Assembly (NCBI GenBank): GCA_001600875.1
Contig: BCLD01000001.1
Span: forward strand, 1,999,452 to 2,063,451
Length of the DNA: 64,000 bases
From: Solicoccozyma terricola
Lineage: Eukaryota; Basidiomycota; Tremellomycetes; Filobasidiales; Piskurozymaceae
Direction of reading: 5' to 3'
Part shown: positions 36,722 through 47,814 of the stretch, piece after piece
Layout: every line of letters starts with the position of its first letter
How positions within the stretch are numbered: position 1 is the stretch's first letter
Made by a program: the position numbers and the translations under genes
Notes under the pieces: model-generated
The model's input: the letters and a program-made list of their open reading frames with translations, nothing else
Database searches by the model: none
Told to the model about the DNA's origin: nothing

Positions 36722-36765
<44 letters not shown>

Positions 36766-37491
36766 TAGTTTACGATGAGACCCCTTGTCGCGGACTTGTG
36801 ACCGGGATGTCTGCGCTCCTCGTCCTCAAGGAGGAAGACGTGGAAGGTGGGTCTAGAGGACTTGATTCAGTTGATTCAGTTAATGATGACTCGGTCTCTG
36901 ATGGTCTTTTGAATCATCCGTAGCGGAGGTTACAGGATCGGATTGGAGTTTGACATTGTTTGACAGGAGGAAGGACTTGGGGGGATGGATGTGTCGGTGG
37001 GACGGGGTGGTGGGGTGGATGGGTGGTGATTGCAGCCGGTCGTTGGCGGCGTCCCAAGTGATGGAGCGATGACCGGAGCCGATGCTCAGTGAGCTGACTG
37101 GTCGATGGGAAGTGTTGTGGGGTGTGGGGTTGATGTGGACGATGCCGACTGAACAGGTGGTCGACGGTCGAGAGCAGTTCACCGGTCACAACTTCGCGCT
37201 CTTCGCGTGGTCCCCCCCGTCGCCGTAGAATGGGCGTCAATAATGCATCCATAGCGAGCGAGCAAGTAAATACATCCAGAGGGACGGTCATCATATGTTA
37301 CAATCCATTCGTATACCACCCTCATCTCTCGCAAGCAAATGACAAAAAAAAACATCCTCGTTCTAACAGTCCCCGTTATTCCGATATCCCCTGTCAATCA
37401 TCCCCGCCGTCCGACTCATCCTCTGTCTTTCGTGTCTCCATGCCCCCAATTCCATAGACATACGCTAGGTGATCTTAATCCACCACATCCA
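36542..37491. other. Upstream region of the MIT gene with CGT repeat
   Basis: About 950 bp. It contains a trinucleotide repeat at 36722-36765. Open minus-strand frames (36880-37294) are His/Pro-rich, have no good splice sites and no recognisable domain, and lie where the MIT leader and promoter are expected, so I do not call a gene. Short upstream ORFs in a long leader are possible. Confidence 0.45.
36722..36765. repeat. (TCG)n trinucleotide microsatellite
   Basis: About 14-15 perfect copies of TCG on the + strand (CGA on the minus strand), some 180 bp upstream of the MIT-gene start codon, probably in its 5' leader. Confidence 0.9.
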
Positions 37492-38174
37492 TCACCTGCC
37501 TCCCGAATAGACCTCCTTAGGCGCCTCGACTCCCTCCGTATAATCCTTCCTCGTCTCAATACGCGAATACCAAGAGTGCGGTTGAGTAGAGCGAAGATGA
37601 AGATCGGAAGGACGAGCGAGAGGTGGTGCGGAACTGATGTAACGGAGAGACATAAAAAAAAGTTTATGAGCTACCCTCCCCCGTTTCCCGGTCCAATGAT
37701 TGTGTTCAAGGGACGATAAGAGAAACCTACATTGTGACACTTTGAACGATCGTGTTTCCATTCCCGACACCATCCGTTCCCTCTCCCTTTTCGACCTCTT
37801 TAACTATTCCATCCTTCCCTCCTCCTCCTCCTCCTCCTCCTCCTCCTCCCTTCACCCACGTCTTTGCCATTCTATTCTCCTTTGCTCCCAATCGCTTCAA
37901 CCAAGACGGAGGTTGTTGGATATCTATCTCTGCGCCAACGGACATAGGAGGAGGGTAATGTGAGGAGGTGTTGTTATTTGGAGATTGAGTGGTGGTGGTA
38001 TTGAGATCAAGGTCGACATCGAGGTCGGAATGGGAAGGAAGACACGAGCTGAGCATGATTTGGTAGTGATGTTAAGCCAGGATGGGTATTCAAAGGCATC
38101 GATGGGTTGGTCACCCAACCACCTCACCCTCCCCGTCTCCCTCACCCTCACCTCGTATTGCCACTAACGACCAT
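37492..38174 (-). CDS. Orphan 160-aa protein in three exons
   Basis: Exons 38152-38174 (23 nt: MVVSGNT plus two bases), 37731-38048 and 37492-37633 total 483 nt, in frame, with donors gtgagg and gtaggt and acceptors ctcag and atcag. The protein is Asn/Thr/Ser-rich at the front, then MSVGAEIDIQQPPSWLKRLG, a run of about 11 glycines encoded by a GGA/GGT repeat, and a charged C-terminal segment SWYSRIETRKDYTEGVEAPK that looks conserved in style. I do not recognise it. No signal peptide or transmembrane segment. It lies between CSN6 and the MIT gene on the same strand. Confidence 0.6.
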
Positions 38175-38659
38175 TTATCACGTTTCTGGTCAAAGGATGG
38201 TAGGAAATAGGAGAATATGGGATCGAGAGATATGAGAAAATCAAGAGCAACGGTCGATGTCGTGCTATAGGGACGTCCCGGTGGTTCTCAAGTGTATTCG
38301 GGAGACGGGCAAGGTGGATTGGGATCGAATCCAAGCTCGAATACGATTCTTCAAGGTGATAAGTGTAGATAAGTGTAGAGAAGGACGGACTTGGGACTGA
38401 AATTCCAGAAAGGGCTTTGGTGTTGATCATCCAGGATCGTGGACCAGAACGGGAGATGAGGATGTGGATTTTCTAGTGCTCTTTCCCGGGTTCTCATGAG
38501 ACTATACCCACTTGATATCGGGAAAATGTTTCGGGAAAGGGTGGCGAGTCATCAGCATCCACCAACTCGAAACAAAGTAGTTTTGGTTTCGGATATTAAG
38601 AGTGTTACTTGAAACACGTCTCTCTCTCCCGATAGCCAGTTACTAATAATATCAAACGA
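38175..38659. other. Intergenic region, no gene seen
   Basis: Downstream of CSN6 and upstream of the small orphan. Several short minus-strand frames are open, including one starting at about 38490, but none splices cleanly into a longer protein. Confidence 0.45.
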
Positions 38660-40547
38660 TCAACCTTTACCCATCCCCCTCCTCATTCCACCACCACCCA
38701 TCAACGCTCCCAACCCTGCTCGTCCTCCTCGGTCTTGACGAGCACGCATTGTATTCCCATCTTCATCCATTCGGGAATTGACAATCTTGAATTTATCCGT
38801 GAGCTAGGGAGGTTTACGGGGAACGAAGGTAGGGAACGGTGGAGACGGTGGGGACAGCGGGGAGAATCACGAGTGAACAGGCGGGAAATAATTGGCAAGG
38901 TAATATATCAATATCTCCAAGCGGACAACTCACGTCGTTCAATTCAGCGAGGGATTTAGTCAACGTCGAGAGGTAAGTTGTCAATCGAACGTCGATGGTT
39001 TCCTTGACGTGGGACAAACGGACGAGGTAAGCATTGTAAACCACAGAATGGAAATGCCCATTCGCACTCACAGTGTTGAATTCAGTGGAAAATGCTTCAG
39101 TCTGCATAGCAGGCAACCCTGATACAACAGCGGCAATGTCTCTCAATAACGCATCATCGACCTCAGCTTTCTCTGATGACCACGAAGGGGAAACAAAACA
39201 TCGAAATCAACTTGAGGTCGCAGGGACGCCTTAATGGGGAATACCCCCGCTTCCAGCGTGTGGTATTGGACTCACTATTGATCACTGCAGAAACATATTC
39301 CAGAAGAATCTTCATTCGATCATGTAGCATCTGAATTGCGTTCCTCTGCGTGATCAAATGGGCAACGACTAACGGACAATGTCCGCAACGTTCCATTAGC
39401 GTTCGCCAAAACACCCAACCCCCCCCCCCCAAACCCATTCCCTGCCGCGGTCTAAACTCACCACCACTATCCTTACCCTCATCACCAGCCTTTGCAGCAC
39501 CTTCAACAGCTATCCTCTCCGCTTCACCCGTCGTAATCGTATACCCCAACTCTACTAATTTCCCATCCGCATCTCCTATCACCGCATCTACAGCATCTGT
39601 TGTTCCAAGTGAAAGAGCCGATTCATATATTTTTAACGGGAGATCGAGAGATGTCTTGTTGGTTTGAGAAGGGGAAAGGAGGAGAAGGAGAGGTGATTCG
39701 ATTGATGGTATGAACTGGATAACAGAAAAGCCGGGGGTTATTTCAGTATGGCTGGGAAGGATTAAAGATGTCGTGGGGAGAGTACAACGTACTTGTGCGT
39801 GAATCTTGACGTGTTCTTGAGTCGGTGATGGACCGATGGTATACCATCCGATCAAATCAAGAGTTGGAAACACCTGTTTGACTACATATTATTCCCCATT
39901 CCGCCCGATGAAGGAAATAAAAGGGAGCCAGCACGATCAGCCAGACCTCTTCCATCACTGATTTGAGGAAACCTCTTTCAGAGGAAGGGAATCGTATCTC
40001 ACATTGTTCTCTCCTCCTCTCCAAGAAATCCATATCTACTAATACCTCTTCCGTTCTATTAGAATTCCCTTCGATCGATTCATCCATCAGGACATCCCCA
40101 ACTCCACCACCCCCACCACCCCCACCACCACCTCCACACGCAGAGAGTTCGAACGAATTGATAATGGAGACTTCTCTACCTGATTGAGTCCCAAGAAGAG
40201 CTCCAAGGACTGTATTTTGGAATAGAAAGGATAATATGTAACCCCCCCGCCAATCAGCTATCAGATTATTGCCCTTGAAATGATTTAAAACAAACCCATT
40301 CGATCTTTCCCATATTGGAGAGAACTTCTTGTATAATGTTCTGATATGCTAAGGATAGGAAGTGGATGACTATTTTGTGAAATGGGGTAAACCAGCGACC
40401 GGAGAACAGATCAGTATATCCAACCCGAGATACGCCGGGGAAGGTCTCTTCTCACAGGTTGACGGCGAGTCCGGAGGTATTTGATGTAGTAGAGACAACT
40501 TTGGACGAGCTTGCGATGGGTTGGGAGGTAGAAGATGGGTCTGACAT
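38660..40547 (-). CDS. CSN6: COP9 signalosome subunit 6 (MPN domain)
   Basis: Non-catalytic MPN subunit that pairs with Csn5 in the COP9 signalosome, which removes Nedd8 from cullin ubiquitin ligases. Exons give ILSISEHYTRSS, VLGALLGTQSGREVSIINSF, VDMDFLERRREQFKQVFPTL, DLIGWYTIGPSPTQEHVKIH, SPLLLLLSPSQ, LPLKIYESAL, GYTITTGEAERIAVEGAAKA, VAHLITQRNAIQMLHDRMKI and KAEVDDALLRDIAAVVSGLP, all in family order. It ends GALMGGGGMRRGMGKG. The JAMM zinc ligands are absent, as expected for Csn6. A run of about ten glycines (rep. GGT/GGG near 40110-40140) is inserted between MPN strands after the NSFEL block. Intron-rich. Confidence 0.93.
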
Positions 40548-40734
40548 TGTATCGAGAGGGAGATGTAAATGCGATGTTGTTGGTGATTGAAATGGGGATG
40601 GATGATCGTGAGGCGAGGTTCGTTGTGTGGAGGTAGTCACTTGGCGACACGCGACGGCCATTTCTGAACAGATCATTTCCTTTTTTTCTTTTTCTTCTGG
40701 CATACAACGTCTTCCCACTCCCCTTTTCTTCGGG

Positions 40735-41573
40735 CTAATCAGTATACAAACCACCTTCTCCTCTCCTCTGCACGTTTCCTTCCCCCTCAGCCGACTCTAC
40801 ATGTTTCCCAACACGCATCAAATCAACTTCATTTCTCCATGTTTTGAACTTGTGTATCAATTCACGACCAAGATCACCAATCCCTGATCCTGATTCATCT
40901 TCAATAGCATGGATTACATCTGTTAATGTTGTTGATAGTTTCATCATTTGTTCGCTGAACATTGCGGGCTGGAAGGTTGGGAGAGTTGGAATTTTTGGGG
41001 TTGGGGGTTTAGTTACGTTACACCAACGTTTGGCGAAAAAGTAAAACTAACATTGGAGAATACACCTCTGGGATCATGGTCCCTATCAGTAGAACTCCCA
41101 CTCCCCGGTGCTCCACTATGCAATCCAGCTAAAAAAAAGAGAGGGGGGCGGGGGGGGGAGGGGGAGAATTAACCCGAAAAAGCAGTATCATTACCAGATC
41201 CAAACCATTGATCAAATAACGAAAGTCGGAACTCACGTTGTGGCGATGAAGTTGGATACACCTTATCGTACCCAATCCCCCCCCCGAACACAAACATCAG
41301 CGTTCAAACCACGATGGCAACCCCAAAATACAAAAACCCATATTGATAATAACTCACTCCGGCTGGGTTCTCGAGTGTCGGACCGGGACCGGATGGCTCA
41401 TTGCCATAATGTAAACCTTCTTCACTGAGTTTGGCGTTGGCTATGAAGGGACAGGGAGTGAGATGGAGATGAGATGCAACTCGGGTGTGGATGGGAATAG
41501 AAGTACCTGGACCGAGACCACCTGAGAGAGACATTGGATATTGGATTGGGCAAGAGAGGGAGGATGGATCCAT
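40735..41573 (-). CDS. Small helical orphan protein
   Basis: Five exons can be joined in frame: MDPSSLSCPIQYPMSLSGGL, ANAKLSEEGLHYGNEP, VYPTSSPQ, GLHSGAPGSGSSTDRDHDPR and NPAMFSEQMMKLSTTLTDVI, the last ending GEGGLYTD. Total about 160 aa. The first two thirds are disordered; the last 65 residues form a probable amphipathic helix pair (TTLTDVIHAIEDES, LGRELIHKFKTWRNEVDLMR). I do not recognise the family. A subunit of a coiled-coil complex would fit, but that is a guess. It is upstream of CSN6 on the same strand, starting about 1 kb from the CSN6 start. Confidence 0.6.
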
Positions 41574-41745
41574 GTATCCGATCGATGGATGGATGAGGAT
41601 GAGCATGACGACATCATCCAGGGAACGTGATGACGTGTCAATTCGCCACTCTGTTCTCTTTCAAATGCTGGTATATCATTCGTAACATCTGAACATACGG
41701 GGGGGAGACTACATCGTAAACACCCCCTATATCTCATATATATGC

Positions 41746-41772
41746 CTGTCCTCTCCTCTCCTCTCCTCTCAG
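41746..41772. repeat. (CTCTC)n pentanucleotide repeat
   Basis: About five copies of TCTCC/CCTCT just downstream of the CYT1 stop codon, within its presumed 3' UTR. Confidence 0.7.
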
Positions 41773-41800
41773 GCCGACTATCACAGCTTTTATCTTCTTT

Positions 41801-43652
41801 CTAGTGGGACTTTGGTGGGTTGTAGACTGGCGCGGGGTGTGTGGGGGGGCGGGAGGGGGGGTTTAGAAATGTAGAACGGGAAACCCAGGTTTACGCGCGG
41901 GGGGACACCACTCACAGAGTTTTCGGTTCTTGACGACAGTCCACTTGAATCGCTTGACGTACAACGAAATCGCAGTCAAAGCAGAAAGGATGATAACGGC
42001 CTGTTTGTTTTATAATCCAAGACACACACACAATCAATCCCGATTCCCGACGACGCTCTCATTCATTTGGACCTCCAAGCAACCGAACCGAAATGAAACA
42101 CCCACCTGCAGACCCATCTTCTTTCGCTCATCCAATTCTGGCTCAGCAGTCCACGATAGGAAAGAAACGACGTCCTTTGCCATTTGAGAGGTGGTAGCGG
42201 GAGTGCCTATAATAAAGGTCATGGGTGAGGTAAATTGGTTAGAATAACCATTCGTTCACCGATTTGTGACCACCAAGGCCAACACCACGCACCATCATCG
42301 TATTCGACCAAACCATCGAACAAAACTCGAGCCATGGCAATACCACCACTCGGGAAGTACCTGTAGTATGAATGACCCGACGATCAGTGTTGCAAGTCTA
42401 CAAGACTGAGCGCGCCAACTTGTGACACGCACGGGTTGTAGTTCATGCCTTCAGCGATAACAACACCTGGTGGTGGGTCAACGTAACCAGTGAGGAGTGC
42501 GTACACGTAGTCCTGATGGGATGAAACTATGATCAGCTTCTCCCAAGCTCCATCCCTAATCAGTATCCACCCTCCTGCACTCACAGCACCACCGTGTCGG
42601 GCCTTGACCATCAATGAAAGATCTGGCGGGAGAGCACTGAGGGGCGAGAAAGAAAACCAAGCAAAAAGAAAAACAAACAAACCGGGCCGCGCATCAGCTA
42701 CCTATCTCACGTCGTCCTTCTCTCCCCGCCTCTCCCATTAACACTCACCCAAGGTTACCAGCTCTAGCAGCTTCATCGTTCGCGTAAGGAGGTGGCATGT
42801 AATCGGCTAATTTTCCTGGACGTTGGAACATCTCTCCTTCGTCATTTGGTCCATCGGTGTATTCGACTTCTTCAGCCATCGCTTTTACTTCATCGACGGT
42901 GTGAGATGATCCGACTAGGTTACGCCATGCGATTCGGTCGAGGGAGTGACATGCGGAACATACTTCTCGATAGACTTGGTATCCTCGTCGAATACTGTGA
43001 GGAAGAGCACAAGTTGTTTTAGTAAATAAAGCTCGAATCAGAGGTCAAGCAGCCCCCCACCCCACGAGGGGAAGGAAAATCCAAACCAACGACGCACGCA
43101 GAATGATCAAAAGTGTCGAAGATACCCCGATGAGCCCAGGGGTGCGCTGCAGGGTGAAGACCGTCCTCTCCTGCTGTGTTTGCAGATGCCTCTGGGAGGA
43201 ATGGGATGGTGCCGTACAAATGAGTGTAGTAGGCGATAGACCCGACTGAAACGGCGGTAGCAGCTGCCAAGGTAGCTCGGGAAGCAAGGAAAGACTGTGC
43301 ATTCGGAGATTAGAAGGGATTCGTTAGTGACTGAATAATACCGATGTCGGGGATACAACATCTGAAGTTTGACAAGATCGGGCGTGTTTTTTGTGGATCC
43401 TTGGAGAGGGGGAAAAAAAAATATTGGAGGATAAAAACTCACAGTTTGAGCTGAAGTACCGGCTTGACCACTCATCAGCCGAGTCTGTAACGGAGGTAGG
43501 GAGTGTTGAACATCAGTTGGCTTCTTCGACAGGGGATCTCCTCAAAGCACGCGGGTCGCGTATGCCTACGACCCAACACGGATATGCACCTTGCCAAAGA
43601 CTTGCGATGTGGCAGTCCGCGCCGCCCTTGCGAATTGAGGGAAGGCAGGCAT
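41801..43652 (-). CDS. CYT1: Cytochrome c1, complex III
   Basis: Haem c subunit of the mitochondrial cytochrome bc1 complex. Start [20 protein letters not shown], a basic mitochondrial presequence, with an inner-membrane sorting segment [15 protein letters not shown]. The haem site CSACHS follows [10 protein letters not shown]; the Met ligand is in [14 protein letters not shown]. Other blocks are [40 protein letters not shown] and [18 protein letters not shown], then the membrane anchor [20 protein letters not shown]. The final 26-nt exon (41801-41826) joins KNRKL to FYNPPKSH, the usual cytochrome c1 end; without this splice the frame would add 14 unrelated residues. Length about 330 aa, normal. 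Confidence 0.95.
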
Positions 43653-43932
43653 CGTTGTACCTGAGTTGAGTAGTCGTAGGACGACGGTGGGGGAGGTGTC
43701 GGGTGGTTGTGGTGGTGGTGGTGATGCGGAGGGAGATGACGATGGCGACGAAGGAGATGGAGAAGCAGCTGTGAGCCGGAGAGGATCGCGGCGCGGAGGT
43801 AAGCCAATTACCTACCGTCTCTTTTTCTAATTGGGAAAGGGGGAGTGGCCACCGTGGGAAAGGGGGCGGGGTAGGGGACAGGGTGGCAAATATCATACAA
43901 CCACAGCGCAACTACCACTACTACTACTACTG

Positions 43933-46900
43933 CTACTGCTTCCTCCGTCCGTACCACTTGTCCTCTAGGAACTCGTTCAGGAACTCGAACAGCTCCCGGT
44001 ATGCAGCACGGCCCGACATCGAGTGGTCGCTGTGATGATGTTCAACACGAAGACCGGTCAGCATGACGCCGCCCACTGCGATTTCAACTTCCAACGCGTC
44101 CCAAACGCCCACCTGTCTGTAAACATCCTGAACCTCCAGCCTCTAACGTGTTCCTGCGTAAACTTCTCTACCAGCGTCGCACTATTCTGGAAATTTACAT
44201 TATCATCCCCGCTTCCGTGCGCGAGTAGGAAATCTGCGTGTTCAAACGCAGTCACATTGTTGACCGCGCTGTTCAAATAACCAATCTCGTTGACGTCCGG
44301 AGTGTTCATGTATCGTTCCGTGTAGATGGAGTCATAGAACAACCAGGAAGTCACTGCGGAGGTCGCACAGAGTATGAGTGATTGTCACGAATATTAATCC
44401 CGCCACTATCATACTCACCGGGTGCAACAGCCACTGCGGAGAGTTATCGCATTCAGCCTTCCAAATGTCACCACACCATACACAGCTCAAATTTAAGACC
44501 CTTCACTCACTGCCCAAGGTGAAAATCCCGGAATCCGCTTCAATAACTTTTGTAGACATGAATCCACCATAACTCTGCGCGAGAGTCCAAATAATCAGCT
44601 TCCCCTCTCTTATTCTCCACCCCCCCACAACAAGACTCACCCAACCCCAGATCCCAATCCGCTTTGAATCTACATACCTCCTCTTTGCCCATTCTTTCGC
44701 AGCAGCAATTTGATCAATGACTTCAATGCGTCCCAAGTCATCTCTAACGGGGTTTCGGAAGGTTCGACCCTTGAAACCTGTGCCGCGACCGTCTACAGTC
44801 ACCACTATGGTCTTTTTCTCGCAGGCAAGGTAGTGGTGCCAGTCTCGCTCAAACTTCTGATTAACCGTTTGGGAACCCGGTCCACCGTACCTGTGAGGAG
44901 GGAAGAGGTCGTTCAACTGAGGCGGTAAAGAGGTCGATAAACTCGCGCGCAGACGTACACCCTGAAGAGAACTGGATACTTCTTGCGACCACTGGCATCA
45001 AAGTTGGGTGGGAGCAGCTCGACAGCATTGAGTTCTGCGGGGAGGGGATTTCCATCCATCAGATCTTAGAGGACCAAATCCGCTTCGCCCGCCAAAATTT
45101 GACTCACCAACTCCATCACTCATGATCGTCGTGTACGATTTGATAGGGAACTGAAACTGCTGTGACGTCTCATTCAGAGCAGCGTTGTCCTCGAGGATAA
45201 TCCCGTTATCTGGTAAAGGGAGCTTAGCACAATCAGCAACGCGAAAGGTTTCCCAGCTGAGCGTGGCAGACCACTCACCAGTACCATTGGCCGTAATCAG
45301 CTTCTGATATGGAATGTTTGGACCTTGATATGCGAGGGTATAGTAACCACCGGCAGGTGAAAAGCTAACGGCATAATAAGACGGCTCAGATGTATCGGTC
45401 ATCGACTCGATTTTAACGGTGTGGTTTTCGACATTTGCGCTCGAGGGTATTTGGGCGTTGTATAGATGTCGTTCCGTCGATGGCGTCGCAGCGAGGAAGT
45501 AGCTAAGATGGGGGGCGAGCAAGTTAGCGCTTGGTGTTTGGGACGATCACCGCGCGTCAACCAACTTACACTAATCCCTTCTTCACATCAATACCGGAGA
45601 TACCATCCGTGACCTCCCAATCACCACTTGTCAGCCAAATGGGGGTATTTGAGCTGGAGGGTCTGAACAGGGCGATGTGATTGTAGCCATCCTTGTTGGG
45701 AACAATGTCGAGATATGCATCAGTGTTGCCTCCGAGCGGTACCGTGGATTGACCCTATTACCCAGATACGTTAGAGCGTTGCATCCAGATCAAAACAAAC
45801 ACACTCACATGATCAATCCAACCACCCTCACCCTCCTCTCCATCCCTGCCTAACGTCCTTACGACCGTCCCTCGCACAGCATCATCCTCGAACAGTACCA
45901 CGTTACCAACTCTTGCAGCTCGATCAGTCTCCTTGATCAAGAGCGCTGACGGCCCCACCCATACGATTTCCATGATGATACTCTGTTTCAAAGGGAACTG
46001 ACCTTCCCAGCTTAGGTCCGAGATTGATCTGGAAACGGACTTTGATCTCTGGTAGGAGGTAAGGGAGAACACATGGGCAGAGACGAGAGGATTGGGTGAT
46101 CCAGGTTTAGGATATCTGCGCCATCGGATGTCAGTATCTGATAGAATGGATTTAACAGAAAGCCAATCTCACTTCAACGCCACCTCCTTCGGATACTGAG
46201 CCAACTGGTAAGCATCCCCGCTCGGGTTGTAATACTGAAGGGTGTATTCAGGAACCTCCGTCTCATCACTTTTGAGGAATGCGAGCTTGTCACTCTCTGG
46301 AGACCACCACATCGCAAAGTTGGTGCTGAAGACCTGATTGTTGAATTGAATTAGCAAACGCGGGGAGGCCGGATCGATAGAGGACTTGCTCACCTCCTCC
46401 TCGTAGACCCAATCAGGTACACCATTCATAACAGTGTTACTTCCATCGGTGGTGATCCTGACGCTCTTGGGTGAATCGCTTTCATCCACCTCATCTACAG
46501 CGTCAGCAGGAACAACGTATACATCATTTTCCTTGACATAGGCGATGGCATGCGAAGAGGGGGACCATGCTACGTATTGAATGGACGAAGGTACTGTGGG
46601 AGCGGCGAGCGGTGTAGTTGAGTTGTCGGACAGGCGGTGAATATACTAGAACGAGGACACCGGTGTCAGTAAAGCTACATTCGTTCTCCAGCGGACAATT
46701 TCTAAACTCACGTAGTTGCCAAATGAAGAGTGTCTCCATTGCTGAGACGCAAACAGCGCGATTAGTTCTGGCATGAAGGATATACCATGTTCACTTACTT
46801 TCCGGTGGTCGGTCTTGAACATCACGTATTTCATATCAGCTGACAACTTCCATGAAGAGAATCTGAGTCTCTTGCCATTGGCCTGCATTGAGAATATCAA

Positions 46901-47612
46901 TAAACCCTCAAAGCAATGGTGGTGCTATGCTTTACGTACGTCTAAGACCTGACTGGCATTCACCAGGACCGTGCTTCCCCCTACACCGCCAGCATCTTCA
47001 AGCAAGATATCTCCTTCCGCCGTTTGCGTAGAGAAAATACCATCCCCAGCTGAGTTGGTCAAGGTGTTGAGATATTAGCGCGATGTGATGAATGACGAAA
47101 GAAGGAGGTTGATTCACCTTCTTTGACCCACTCCACGGTTCTCGTCTTGGCTGCAAACGTCCCGTTGAATATATGATCCATGGTGATATGTTTCTTGCCA
47201 CCTCTTTTGTTGTACGACGGCGCAGAGAAAGAGCTAGCCGCAAACGTGCCTAGTGCTGCTGCCAAAAGAAGGATACCGGCCAAAATGAGGACGAAAGCTC
47301 GTGGACGCCGAGAGCGGGTCCTCGCCTGAGAAGACGGACAGCGTTCTAGGTTAGGACTGCACCTCACTGCGAAAGTCGAGTACACACCTTCCTCGATCCA
47401 TCGATGAGTCCCAAACCCTCGTCACCATCCTCCAGCCTATCCTCCATCTGAAATCTCACATCCTTCTCCAACATGTCCCTATCCATAAAGTCACCTGTCT
47501 CGCTGCCAGAAGAATTGGACGAGGTATCATCGGCATACTCTGGTGGCCGGTCCGAGGATTGCCAAGCTGGGACGTTGGGCGAGGCTTCAGCCTCTTGTGA
47601 GGAGCGCATCAT
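43933..47612 (-). CDS. Type II membrane dipeptidyl aminopeptidase (S9B, DPP4/Dap2/Ste13-like)
   Basis: Serine peptidase removing X-Pro/X-Ala dipeptides, in the Golgi or vacuole in other fungi. A cytosolic N-terminus of about 100 residues ([11 protein letters not shown], acidic) precedes one transmembrane helix ([20 protein letters not shown]) and a lumenal beta-propeller. The catalytic domain has [19 protein letters not shown], the nucleophile in GIWGWSYGGFM, the Asp in [13 protein letters not shown] and the His in [12 protein letters not shown]; all three triad residues are present. It ends [12 protein letters not shown]. About 880 aa. Orthology to Ste13 (pheromone maturation) rather than Dap2 (vacuole) cannot be decided here. 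Confidence 0.94.
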
Positions 47613-47814
47613 GGCGCTGGAGGGGGCGGATGTTAGTTGTTGCAAACCGACACACGCCGCAGCGTCCACTTTGTATGAGCCGGTGTGCGGCCACTGTGGC
47701 CCCACGTGGCAAACAGTGGCGAATCGGTATCATACCCCTAGGGACTACAAATACTACTACAAAATATTGTCAAAAACGACCCACAATGGAAACAACAGTT
47801 AACCCGCTACTGAT

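Noticed and set aside
36880..37294. His/Pro-rich minus-strand frames
   Set aside because: Two overlapping frames, both low complexity, no usable splice sites; probably leader or promoter of the MIT gene.
38175..38500. Frames reading LEFQSQVRPSLHL and VALDFLISLDPIFSY
   Set aside because: They looked protein-like, but no splice sites join them and each frame soon stops.
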